Origin: Phytophthora sp. 'mugwort'
Lineage: Eukaryota > Oomycota > Peronosporomycetes > Peronosporales > Peronosporaceae
Length of the DNA stretch: 64,000 nt
NCBI GenBank assembly: GCA_033558025.1
Contig: JAUCEF010000002.1
Span: 310,001-374,000, forward strand
Direction of reading: 5' to 3'
In this document: positions 1-10,747 of the stretch, piece after piece
Numbering within the stretch: position 1 is the stretch's first letter
Layout of the letters: every line of letters begins with the position of its first letter
Position numbers and translations under genes: made by a program
The notes under the pieces: model-generated
Database searches by the model: none
The model's input: only the letters and a program-made list of their open reading frames with translations
Told to the model about the DNA's origin: nothing

Positions 1-653
1 TCAACTCTCGAAAAGGAGTACTGGGATTAAAATATATGTACATAAATTTCGAGGCATAACCAGCTTGGGAATAATTTGATAGAGACGTCCGCTGTAAGCT
101 TTGACTCAAGAATATTACACCAATATTTTCGTAAGAATTTAATATACGCCTTCATATAGATTTTGAGAGTATAGAAATGCGTAAGAACTGCATAGAAAAA
201 GATCGTGAACGTTTTAAACTACAGCGAAAGTTGGGGTCATTCAAGTAAGCAGAATTAAAGACGACTTGCGTAATCTTGATACCGTATCCAATTTCCGCGA
301 AACGATTGTAAATGTAAGTACCAGCGAAAATTAGAATCAATATTTGGCGTCTCGTTTCATTGCATTAAGAAGCGTTACTTCAATCTGCTCAATGAATGAA
401 GTCATATATGTCATTCGTACACATTGTTCACCATGATTCAGTTATGCCGTGCTACTGGTAATTTCAACTACTCATTTTTATGATACGCATGATATAGCCA
501 CAATGTTCCCCCATTTTAAATCCCTCGCTCAGAGAGCAAAAGCGGTAGGAGCTTCTTGAGCGCGCCCGACGACGTGCTAAACAAGCTAACATCTAGCGCA
601 CTATGTATGAAGTTGCATCGTGGTCTGCGATGCCGATAAAACTATTAACTTAG
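1..653. other. AT-rich stretch without a recognisable gene
   Basis: I see no convincing coding sequence here. The stretch is AT-rich and resembles the base composition of the decayed virus-like element that follows, so it may be its degenerate flank. Short open frames on both strands have no motif I recognise. Confidence 0.4.
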
Positions 654-2998
654 ATGAGACACTATTATCAACATCAACCCAGACAGATTCGTCTGAGGCT
701 TAAAAAAATTCTGGGTGATAAATTCTCCCAGACAAACCCTGGGGACTCATCAATTCCTGATGTAAATGATAGACCAGTTATGGTAGATGCCGAAGTTGAT
801 AATAGTGCTAGAACAAAGAGCACATCAACGAATACAAATCGACTCAATATAACGGATCGAAACATACAGGATCAACCTAAAACATATGATGTTGTATTAA
901 TAATACTCCACATATGGTGGATGCTGCAATAAAAACGATTTTCCATCGATTCCAACAATAATAAATGCTGCGCCATCAACAGAAAGAGATTCGAACGCAA
1001 ACAATGTTAATACGAAAGAGCAAGTTCATTCCAGAGATTAGATTAAAAATCTGTATATAGAAAATCCAAACGAGGCTTCTATTGGAACTCATCCCATTAA
1101 GAAAAAGACGGGTAAACAAGGAACAAAGTATGCTATAAGAGAAAAAGGTTCTCTCATCGTAGTACATACTGAGAAGAAATACAAGGTTAAGATATTGACT
1201 GGGTGGCTGCTGAAGAAATAAGTAGGGATATCTTATATGAAGGTGAAAGCAACTCAATCGATAAAGTTGGAGTCATGCGTGGTGAAGAAACTCGAGCGCA
1301 AACACTCAAGCGATTAGAGAAAAAAAGAAGCTAACTGGCGAAGAATTAGAGGAGCTCGATGTTATCCTTAGACTACCTGACATTCACTTCGATCGAAAAT
1401 TAACGTCAACAACAGCTGACAATGAACAGAGTCGATTCCAGTTGCTTTGGATTATTTTAAAAAACATGGAAATTTTAGAGTCTAATGGCTTGATAAAGAG
1501 TGTTGTCTAGAAAAGATGTATATATATGCCGGAAACAATCTCAAACAATATGCTTAGGTTGAAAAAGGATCCATCGATGTGTATGGAAAATAACTAAATT
1601 GAAAACACCCAGCATCAAATAAGAAGGTGGATTCGAAATCAACACTAAGAGCCTTTTTGGAAATGATGAAGAGCCGGGGTTTAGAAATCTCTATGGTGGG
1701 ACAAATTGATGTTGAAAGGACTATTAAATCATATGAAGCTACTTCTGTTGATGACGAACGAGAGGCGCGCCATGATGTTAAACTGGAATAGACGAAGACA
1801 TGGATAAAAGTTATCTATCTCCGACGGCGAAACTAAGAAACTGCTGCATGAGAGCTTCTTAATGAGAAAGTTATGATTCTATTTCGTCTTCAACATGTTG
1901 TAATTCAGAAATGGTGTAAAACCCCATCCAACTTAATATTTTGGTTCCCCAAGTGAGGGAAAATATCTACATATCAGAAACAAGGAGAACAACGTTGTTT
2001 CTGGGAAAGATTGGGCTCATTTGATGAAGACTATTCGATGGATAGATATGTTCGATCTACTACTAAAGAGGAGTTGGAAGATGTGCATCAGGCTGTGAGC
2101 AATATTGAAGCTCTTGCGAGCAATGAAAGACGAAATGATTGATTGTCTAAAAAAAACAATTTTAAGATTATTTGTGATGTCATATTTGGCAACGCTTCTG
2201 ATATAAAAGTGCAAAGTGCTGAGCCATATGATCATGACGAAGTTTACAATATCTCCGTGATGACGCTGAACGGGCTTACCAGGGGTATGTTGAGCGCAGA
2301 AAAGACATGAAGCAGCTAGGGAAGCTGTGAGAGGTCTAATTCAAAACCATTAAGATCAGCATTAAAGCTACACAATCAGCACCTAAAGCTATAGTCTGTA
2401 TATAATTCGAAAGCTAAGCGACATTCTGAAGCTTTCAGTGGTCCAAAGCCTAAATTAGAGGGTCGTGGTCTCAGAGGCGCTGGTGTAGCTCCACTGGATA
2501 GAGTAGTCAGACGCTGTAGAATCTATAACCTGAATGAGATTCAGGGCTTATCTACCCCGCCTGCGTACGTATCGTCAGCTCGATAGCAAGTACATTCGTT
2601 TGCTCGATCTAGGTTCTAAGACACTCGTACTGGTATAGCTTAGTCATCGAAAATGTGGGTCTAAATGTCAGATTAGTGATAGTCTCCACGCTATGATCAA
2701 GACCCAAGTCTATAAATAACATATCGACCAAGCTGTTTACGATAAGCTCCGAATCGAGGATAAAACAGTGTTCAAGGAAATACTTGCAATTACTCATCTC
2801 CAGTACAACTTCCACGATAAGCTTGACGACCCGCTGAAGACCCTACGAGCTGAGTATGATAAGCTGAAGAGGGAGCTTGAATTAGGGAACGATAATCCAA
2901 GCATCATGAAGCTGCATAATTCTTTCACGGTGGATATGTATAGCAATCAACTTATCAGTGATCAAGAATTCAAGGATATGATCACTCGCCTACTATAA
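654..2998 (+). pseudogene. Decayed structural-type protein of a polinton-like / virus-like element
   Basis: The plus strand carries coding-like segments broken by many frameshifts and stops. The clearest runs from about 2,470 to 2,998. Its end has the pattern ELELGNDNPSIMKL followed by a short basic or acidic helix, which resembles the C-terminal module of large uncharacterised proteins I associate with capsid genes in polinton-like and related endogenous DNA viruses. Before it comes a segment around 2,560-2,760 shaped like a beta-rich domain (LDLGSKTLVLV). Upstream pieces (654-929, 1,020-1,240) are charged and Asn/Asp rich with no known motif. The capsid-like relic at 7,163-8,450 has the same strand and composition, so both probably belong to one element split by the PiggyBac insertion. 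Family assignment is from remembered pattern, not a search. It is clearly not functional. Confidence 0.4.
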
Positions 2999-3263
2999 TC
3001 TATTGACGAGGGAATACTGGAACTTCCAAACTAGGAGAACTTGTTCTCGTGTCTCCGCGCTTGCTTCTATTGATCAATCATGTTCCTCTTTAACCCGCGC
3101 ATTATTTCAAGCTCAGGTGGTAGCTATGGTGACAAATCGATCTTAACGTTGCTGAGGTCAAAGATATAATGCAAATGTCTCATCATTCCTCTCTCATAAT
3201 ATGTTTAACACTATTACCCCCCCCCCACCCGAGACGTTGTACCAAGCACGTTAAAGAATAACC

Positions 3264-6200
3264 TTAATGTGGTATCAGACACGTTTAGACATTTTATGCG
3301 TAGTTTTTGTACGGGTCTATACACATTTGACGTCAGCTAGGGGTTGGATCATCCAATTTTCCTGCACAAGTTGTGCACAGGTTTACATAACAATGCAAGC
3401 GACTTGGACTTCGACGATATAAGGTCTTAGATATCTTTATGTGGGGCATATATTTGTATCGGATTTGGAAGGGATTTTGCGCGCCACTCGATTTTGACCT
3501 CATTTCAGAATCCCCCCTCGCTCCGGCCAGACGCCCTGACATGGCGTTCCAATCTCGCTGGATAGATCTCAAGCGAGCAGGCTGGACCTCCAAACCCCCT
3601 GCTGGACTGTCGAAGATTTTTTTCTACATCAAGCCTGGCAGGACCAAGAAAGACGTGCACGGTGACGACGGCTTCGTAGGCGTGTTCGAGCTGATGGCGT
3701 ATTTGGATCGGCTGAACCTCGATAGGCTTGGTAGATTTAGCTGGTGGGCTATTGTACCTTACAAGTTGTGGCTACGTTGTAAGCAGAAGGACAGCAAGGC
3801 GTACTCGGCCGCCATCGTCGCGCAGAACCATCGGACAAGCAGCAAGGGGACACTGAACGGTACCTGTTGTATGACTTGTATTACTCACATTACGCTGCTG
3901 ACGATATCGTGTATCCTACAGAGCTGCCCGAAGCTCCAGTGCAGGTCGAAGGCTGCGACAACCGCGACAATCCGCTAGCTACAGGTAGTGGTGGCTTGAT
4001 GCTGCAATTTCTATATGTATGCTGACTATAGCGTTTACCATATAGATTCCCCAGAATACCCCGGGGAGGGGAATCGTGAGTTAATTCTCTGTACGTAACA
4101 AACGGCGGCGAAAGCACGGCAAAGTCGAAGGGTAACGACACTGTAGTCCAGCAAAATACTACTGGTACAAGAGAGGCGGTGGCTATGCCGTCGTTTTGGG
4201 TGGGAGCTAATCTCTGTTTGTATGTGCTCTATAGCCATCTCGATGCAGCCTCGACGATGACTTCGTCGCTGTGGTTAATGAAGGAAGCAGTGACGAAGGG
4301 CCCGAGGCTGCCTCGGCCGGCGGGGAAGTAGCGATTAGATTGACGGCTCCCGATCGCACGCACGCAGACGTCGAAGAAATGAAGGAAGACAAAGTTCCTT
4401 CCAATCATCCGAAACCAGGTCCGTATATCGTGTATATACACGATAGTGATAATTCTTATAACGTATTCGTATGTTGTATCAGACACGTTTGCGGAGGATC
4501 CAAACATTGTCAGTCCTGGCGACATGGGCGACAAAATATGCAACACTACATTCCGACGGCGAGCTCGATGGGAGCTCGGTCTACGATGATGATCTAGACA
4601 GGGTTGAACCTGATCCTGGCTCCGATGACGAAGCAAATACACAGGCCGACCTCATCTTCGACCACGCACTGATCGACGCAGTGGGTGGGATGGACGCTGT
4701 GGCTCATGGTGCAGTACCAGCAGGCGTACTTGTCGATATGCAGGAGATTGGGTGGACGGTACCCCAGCTCAAGACCCCATTTCCCTACATGGACGAGCCG
4801 TATGAGTCTAGGCCCAATGGCTGGATTCGTGAAGACTTTCCTGGCATTTACGGCGGCAAACATCGACCTACCGTAGGCGCTCTAAACGCGCATCTACCGC
4901 CCTCGGAACGTTCTTGCGTTTCGTGACGCTCCAACTGCTGGAGCAAATTGCAGAGGCGAGCAACGATTACTTTGACGAGAATTTAGACGCGCGCGTGGAA
5001 GCACAACATGCCCAGCAACAAGCACGACAGCGGAGGCGACCAGCTCTTACAGCTCAAACCCTACAACATACCAGATCGTGCCTTCGGACGCTCTCTTGTT
5101 TTGGCTGTAAAGTTTGCTTATTGTGCACGGTAGATGGTAGCCGAATGTAACTATCGTGTATACTACAGTTTTGAGATGTATTGCGGAAAGCGGCAAAAAC
5201 CATGACGGCAGCACTCCACCCGATACGATCCGGCCCTGGAGCAGTTGGGAGAAACCTTCGTCAGATGTTTGGACCAGACCGGCCGCCAGAGTTCCGCCTT
5301 ACCGGACCGATCGGTTCTAAACTTCGTTCGTACTCTCAATACAGCTATTGGCTATGAACTGCTACAGCTTGGGTACTGGCATGACGAACAAGAAGGACCT
5401 GTGCAGTGCGATTCTACCTAAGAAGAAAAAGAACGGTCGAGAGGAGTCGAACAAGCGATCGGCATGGGTCAAGAGAGGGACCTTTCACATAGCGGAGATA
5501 CTGCAAGTCCCTCGGAAAAAGTTTTTCGCGCTGGTAGGATAACCAATGCGATTTCGGGCTCACTGCTGGTGGCAGCGCCACGCGAGACATAATTGTGCGT
5601 CGTGATCCAGCTACTGGTGAGCAAACCGAAGTGATGTGTCCAAGATTCGTCAAAGACTACCATACTTTTGTGGGCGGAGTTGATGTCCATGATCAACTCC
5701 CCGCCTACAGCGGTAAGTTCTCTTATTGTGTACAGACACGTTATCGGTTCAATGTTAACGTGTATTATACGACGGTACTTGCTTCAGCTGGCTAGACGTT
5801 ACAAAAAGCATTACAAGTCGTTGTTTCTTGGCCTAATCGACATGGCTATCATCAATGCTTTTATATTCTACAATGCACGCCGTGCCGTCGATAGCAAGAG
5901 CAAGGTATCACATGTCAGCTTCCTGAAGCAGCTATATTTGGAGCTCTGTCAGCTGCAACCCATCGAACTGGGACCAACTACTGCGCCACCAACGTCTCCA
6001 GCACACGCAACAAAGGCTAGCAGAGCAGCGACTTCCCATGTGCCTGTCCGGACTGACGAGTGGCGGAAGGGCAATGGTGAGGAGACGCGGGAACGCCGTC
6101 AGCGAGCTTGCAAAGTTTGTTCGGTGTTGAAGCGAGCGGACCAGGTGCGTGGGGGAGAGACGACATTTTACTGTGCGTCATGTAAACTGAAAACTGCGTC

Positions 6201-6836
6201 GAAACACGTGCTGGCATCGTGTGTTTCTATGTAACAAGATCAAGCATTCAAGCAACGGGGTTACAATATCGTGCTTCGAGATATGGCGCAAGCACTGGAA
6301 GGACGGAACGCTGATTCCACAAACGCGGCGCAAGCGCAAACTTCGTGCTCGGAAGCCTGCTCGCATCCCTGATAGCAAGGAGAGCGCTGGAAGCGATTCA
6401 GGTGGTCAGTCAAGCGATGATGCAGCAAGTGCCGCCCCGCCGCTGCGACGCCAGCGTACACGTGCCATTGATGACTCGGACATGGACTCGGACAAGGACT
6501 AAGCAGGGTGTAATTAACTTGAAGTGAATATTCCTCGTTTGATAGTCGTCCTTGCACATCGCCATCTGCCTTTGTTCAACAAGTGTTTCTATTGAATGCT
6601 CAATTGCTCCTTCTTTGATTTGTCTTTACGCAGTCTCTACCACCAAAGTACACGATGGACATCTTATCATGTATCGGAAAGACACGTTTTGACTTCGATA
6701 CACGATAGGGAAGCTGGAGGAGAGCTGGGGGTAGGGCATCGCCCCGACTTTGAAAAGACACGTTACTAAATATGTTTAATCTACTATGGATGCCCATCAT
6801 TGAGATGAAAATTATCGTGTCTAGGGATTCGGTTAA
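3264..6836 (+). mobile_element. PiggyBac-type DNA transposon, candidate boundaries at TTAA
   Basis: A PiggyBac transposase relic lies between two TTAA tetranucleotides at 3,264-3,267 and 6,833-6,836, the target site this superfamily duplicates. Nine bases inside the left TTAA and ten bases inside the right one, read inward, the same heptamer AGACACG occurs in inverted orientation, as expected for degenerate terminal inverted repeats. The longer word AGACACGTT is also found at 3,277, 4,481, 5,734, 6,680 and 6,756. The interior holds the transposase fragments and little else. The boundary choice is inference; the terminal repeats are too diverged to be sure. Confidence 0.45.
3439..6502 (+). pseudogene. 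PiggyBac-like transposase, broken
   Basis: Fragments of a PiggyBac-type DDE transposase (DDE_Tnp_1_7 family) follow one another on the plus strand. An N-terminal acidic region lies at 4,570-4,920 (EDFPGIYGGKHRPTVGAL) and an early catalytic region at 4,914-5,070. The diagnostic block CPRFVKDYHTFVGGVDVHDQ is at about 5,640-5,697. After a possible GT-AG intron at 5,713-5,787 comes RRYKKHYKSLFLGLIDMAII (5,794-5,853). A C-terminal cysteine-rich finger (CKVCSVLKRA, then CASCK) covers 6,108-6,190. The intron would leave the two sides out of phase and there are stops between fragments, so I call it a pseudogene. The trailing acidic and basic tail to 6,502 may be part of the same protein in another frame. 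Confidence 0.7.
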
Positions 6837-7162
6837 TGGATGCAGCCAGAAGGCCTTGGGTTTGGGGGATAAAAGCTAAATCAATGTATGCAAAAGAACT
6901 GTAAAAACGTTTAGCGTATGATTGATCCAACCAGCGTTGATGCTTTGCTGTAGCTAGAGAATGATTCCATTTTTTTTTTCAGCGCGGATTTAATTTTTTA
7001 ATCTCCAGAGCTTCGATGCGGCTCTGACTGGAATCTAACTTCTGTTGGACCCCGGTGGCCTCCTATATTAATATCATTCATGGTCAGACGTCCTCCTTCC
7101 ATACATTATCAGAGTCATATATTCCGATACCCGTCATGGATCGGATAGCAGCTTAACGGCAG

Positions 7163-8450
7163 TTGCTGCGGTCAATTTTGTCAAATCCACCTAACGCTGG
7201 CTCTGATTTTTCTACTTCGTGGACTTTGCTTGACGGAGCTGTAGCTTCTACCACAATATCAAACCAATTGACGCGTGGTGCTTTTGTAGCTGGTACTGCT
7301 ACCGCTAACGCGATCATGGGAACGTGGAACTACATGGTAAAGGTTAAGCTTACAGACCTCCACCCCATTATTACGGAACTCGACCTCATGGCCAATCCCC
7401 AAATCCGTCTCCGTTTCCGAGTCAATCAGGGTACTTTTACTATTGGTTGTCGATGCTTCGAAGGGTATGTCGCTGACTAGCACTACTCTTGCCTCTGGCA
7501 ATACTTGTCCAATAATGGTTACTGCTTCTTCTACGAGTAATCCCATTGGCTGGAATCCTTGCTGCTTCTGCCGGGTCCAGTATTCCTTGGAGTGCTGATG
7601 TCAATGCCTTTGAATCTACTGTTGATGGCACTTATGTGCCTTTCACCACTTCTCGTCTATACATTCCGTTTGTGCATCTTGAGACTCCTCAGGCTATCTT
7701 CAATGCCAGTTAAGAAGGTTCGACTTAATAATTGTTATACACAGTTATTTTATCAGCGTGCTGGTATGGGTATGCAGTCAACTCAACTAAATGCTCATTC
7801 GGTCTACAGCTATCAGCTTCTATCAAGAACGCCAAGTATGTCATTCTAATGGATTTTGCTGAACAAACTTGTAGTTTTGTCACTGCTGCCGTTCAAGAGT
7901 ACCAGAGTCCTTTTGATAGTGCCCCATGGACCCTACACCCAGGCTTTAGTATCCGAAACTTTCACGTTCGTGTACCAGAGTCCTTTTGATAGAGCCCCAT
8001 GGACCCTACACCCAGGCTTTAGTATCCGAAACTTTCACGTTCGTGTACCAAAGTCCTTTTGATAGAGCCCCATGGACCCTACACCCAGGCATTAATATCT
8101 GAAACTTTAACGTTCGTGTCGGGTTCCCAGCCGACCATAGATATCAGTCATGATTACGATTCCATCACTTTTTCTTACGAATGAATTTGCTAAGATTTCT
8201 TCGATTAATGGTGATCTCACCCCTGAGCTGGTAAATGGGTTACTTGGCTATCAGACGTGGTCTCTAACGAACCGCGTGCTCCTTGCTGACGTAGCCGTTT
8301 AACCGAGCGTGATGTTCCTCATACGATTCAGATCCAAGGTGTAAACGCGGGTTGGCAGGGTACCAAATAATTATTTTGGTTGTACGTGAACAAGAACTAT
8401 CGTTCGATAGACTAACCGGGGAGGTATTATACTTACAACCGCTTAAAAAA
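7163..8450 (+). pseudogene. Decayed major-capsid-type protein of a polinton-like / virus-like element
   Basis: Several plus-strand frames line up into one long beta-rich protein. An N-terminal segment lies at 7,163-7,477. Then come a block with TYVPFTTSRLYIPFVHLE near 7,630-7,690, a block with SASIKNAKYVILM near 7,815-7,855, the motif SPFDSAPWTLHPG with RNFHVRV near 7,905-7,970, a late block with INGDLTPELVNGLLG near 8,200-8,255, and LTGEV near 8,412. The order and wording match capsid-type proteins of endogenous polinton-like or adintovirus-like DNA elements as I remember them. A 73-base tandem triplication and several other frameshifts destroy the frame. The assignment rests on pattern recall; a profile search against double-jelly-roll capsids would decide it. 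Confidence 0.5.
7901..8119 (+). repeat. 73-base tandem repeat, three copies, inside the capsid-like relic
   Basis: Three head-to-tail copies start at 7,901, 7,974 and 8,047. The first two differ at very few positions, and the third has more changes near its end. Each unit holds the segment that encodes the SPFDSAPW motif. Since 73 is not a multiple of three, each copy shifts the reading frame, and the duplication could only have spread after the gene was dead. Confidence 0.9.
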
Positions 8451-8469
8451 AAAACTTTATTATCTTAGT

Positions 8470-8762
8470 TTTATTCTGCTAAAAGCTTAGGGCATTTATC
8501 AAATTGACTCTTTCGAAGCCAATCAATATAATTGGGGGCAATTCGACTAATCTGCATAAGATACTTACCTCGATACTTCCCCCACGCCATCTATATATGA
8601 ATCATCACCAATTTGGAGTGTAGGAATATCTTGATATCTGGATATCCTCTCCAATATTTAGACTAACTTGGTTGAATACCCATCAACAATACCAGGATCA
8701 GAAGAATATACTTCTTCGATTTGGGTGCCCTTGTATTTTCCAAAAGTTAAATCGTTCGACAT
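8470..8762 (-). pseudogene. Relic with two FGKYKG-type (exonuclease X C-terminal-like) motifs
   Basis: Read on the minus strand from 8,762, the sequence gives SNDLTFGKYKGTQIEEVYSS followed by a broken stretch. It then gives, in another frame, MAWGKYRGKYLMQISR and NYIDWLRKSQFD. Two successive copies of the (F/W)GKY(K/R)G...YIxWL pattern are characteristic of the small domain found at the C-terminus of exodeoxyribonuclease X-like nucleases (DUF3820 type). It is convergent with the capsid-like relic and has the same composition, so it is probably cargo of the same element. It is non-functional because of stops and frameshifts. No active-site residues of a nuclease domain are visible in what remains. 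Confidence 0.45.
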
Positions 8763-8769
8763 GTTCTCA

Positions 8770-9135
8770 GTTGGGTGTATATACATATATGTACATAGCC
8801 CCTTAATTTTATTGAGATAATTAAATTAATTCAATTGATCGCGGAGTTTATTTAATTTTACTTTGGCTTGACATAGATTATCTATAGCTTATGCGACAAC
8901 GAGTAACGCAAAAGTCTATCCTCGTGTTCTAATCATATCGAATCGCTGTGTCGTCGAAAACAACAGCTGCACATTAGACATGTTTAAAAACGGTTAGAAA
9001 CTTTTATACCTACTCTCGGTACAGAATTAAGGTAAGAATTACTGAAAATTAAAAAAAAACGTACACATAATGTTCTGAAAGTTACTACTCTCGGTCAATA
9101 CTGCGCATTTGGACATAAGATTCGAGTATGTCGGT
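8770..9135. other. AT-rich spacer
   Basis: No coding signal is visible. A short AT palindrome (TATATACATATATGTACATA) lies near 8,779-8,798. I see nothing else to annotate. Confidence 0.4.
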
Positions 9136-9710
9136 TTAGTATGCTAACGCACCACCCACATGCGTAAACGCGGCCGATCGCAAGATCCCGCCAGTAGTGC
9201 TAGAGATTATCGGTCCCGTCAAGATTCCATTTTTTTCATCTGAAAAAACAATACTTTCCACACATTCTTGCCTTCTGCATGCATCAGCATTTCCGCGTCC
9301 ATGCCTTCCTCGCATCCTTGTCGGCTTTTGATAGCGGCAACGTGCTGCTAAGTTTAAAGCAACAAAGCCAGTCAACATTAGAAAGAACACGCTGGATAGT
9401 CCTTACAGAGGGGGGTAGATTAAGCATAGACCTAAACTGTGGAGCAAAAATATCGTCCATTGATGCTTGACGGACCAGGCGGCGCACGTCAGGCTTGGAC
9501 AAGCTAGACGCAGGCCCCATCATCTGGCATGGCTTCGAGTCGTCGCCGCCTAAAACACGCCGTACCCGTCGGTGGAGCGCTCCACCTGCCGAGCAATTTC
9601 TCTAATGCCCATGCCAACTTGGTTCAGTCCTTCGATCCTCCTTCGCTCCCGCTCTGTGAGCGGTGGGCCGCGGTCCATATTTCCAAAATGGCTCAGCCAT
9701 TCATACCCGC
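9136..9710 (-). pseudogene. Tc1/mariner-type transposase relic
   Basis: On the minus strand, from right to left, a helix-turn-helix segment (RRIEGLNQVGMGIREIARQV) lies near 9,590-9,650. A second segment with SVRTIQRVLSNVDWL and KADKDARKAW follows at 9,290-9,420. The start of the catalytic core with IVFSDEKN is near 9,230-9,260. This order (N-terminal HTH, RTIQR linker, W..V.FSDEK) is standard for Tc1/mariner transposases. Frames change between segments and the core stops after the first Asp region, so only the front half survives. Inverted terminal repeats were not found. Confidence 0.65.
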
Positions 9711-9802
9711 ATTTGGTCCCCCTATATACGAAGAGGTTTAATGGCGGTGCCGCGAAATCAGCGTTAATAAAAACAAATGAAAATGAAAATACAGATTTAT
9801 GA

Positions 9803-10394
9803 AATACGGAAAGGGGTTTATTGGTTAATAATATGAGCAGTCAGGTTGTTATTGATAATGCCGTTGACAACCTCAGTGGGCTCGACGGACTTACGTACTC
9901 GAGGGAGCTTGAAATCATTTTTTGCCTCCCTCGTTAGATATAATGCATTTCTCTATAGCTTGATAACATGTCATATGCTTCCTTAGTGCTTGGGCGGCGG
10001 GGGGGGGGGGGCTAACCTCTTTAACACCCTTACGTTCGACAGATTTTTTGAAGAACACAATAAATATCTAGGGCCAAATATAAGGGTTATCAGCAGTACC
10101 ACAAATCCATCAGTACATTATCAGCTGTCACGTGATCTGTAGACGAACGGAGTCTTGGAGAGGACTTGAGGTTATGCAGGAAAATTGAAGACTGATAGGT
10201 TGAATGAAGAAGATGAAAAAAGAGGCGGCAAACTACGGGCTGTTACCTAGGTCTATAGAGGGAGCTTGCGTGCGCCTGTCGGTCCGTAGCGAAACGGACG
10301 CTGCTAGTATTGGTTTTCTGGTTGCTGGTTGCAGCTGCTTGGTTGCAGATTGCTAGACAGACGGTACATCATCGCCACAGTTCCTCCTTTAGAC
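9803..10394. other. Non-coding repeat debris with a poly-G tract
   Basis: A run of about 13 G residues lies at 9,999-10,011. Bases 10,138-10,368 begin with TGT and end with ACA, as a solo long terminal repeat would. I could not find a target-site duplication or a second copy in the window, so this remains a guess. No gene is seen. Confidence 0.3.
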
Positions 10395-10740
10395 GCGCGG
10401 TATCGGGGCGCAGAAATTCGCTGCACGATTCATCGGACCCTACCGCTTGACAAACATCGCGAGCCTAAATGGCTATAAACTCGGCTAACCGCCCGGAAGC
10501 TGACTATTTCCCGAATTTCGCGTCTCCATGATGCGGACATACCATCAAGACGCTTCCGCCAGTAGGATCAACCGAATTCAACATTTGCTAGCAGCTGATG
10601 GAATCGTGGGCCACCTCGATGCTGCGATCTCCAATCACCGGAAGCGCCAGGGCCAGACGCAATACTTCGTACGATGGCCGGATTCGACGATCAAGCACTC
10701 ATGGGAACCCGTGCAAAATCTGAGCCAAGTCATCGGCTAA
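10395..10740 (+). pseudogene. Ty3/gypsy integrase C-terminus with chromodomain (fragment)
   Basis: Around 10,415-10,475 the plus strand reads FIGPYRLTNIASLNGYKL, the beta-barrel linker at the end of a Ty3/gypsy integrase. It is followed by a chromodomain-like segment at about 10,600-10,737 (QYFVRWPDSTIKHSWEPVQN, then a stop after SQVIG). The aromatic VRWP and SWEP motifs are typical of retrotransposon chromodomains. The fragment points opposite to the large minus-strand Ty3/gypsy element that begins eight bases further on. It is therefore either a piece of a second element or a local inversion. It is not functional by itself. Confidence 0.6.
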
Positions 10741-10747
10741 TTCGCCG

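Noticed and set aside
10138..10368. Possible solo LTR beginning TGT and ending ACA
   Set aside because: No target-site duplication and no second copy in the window; the ends alone are too short to count.
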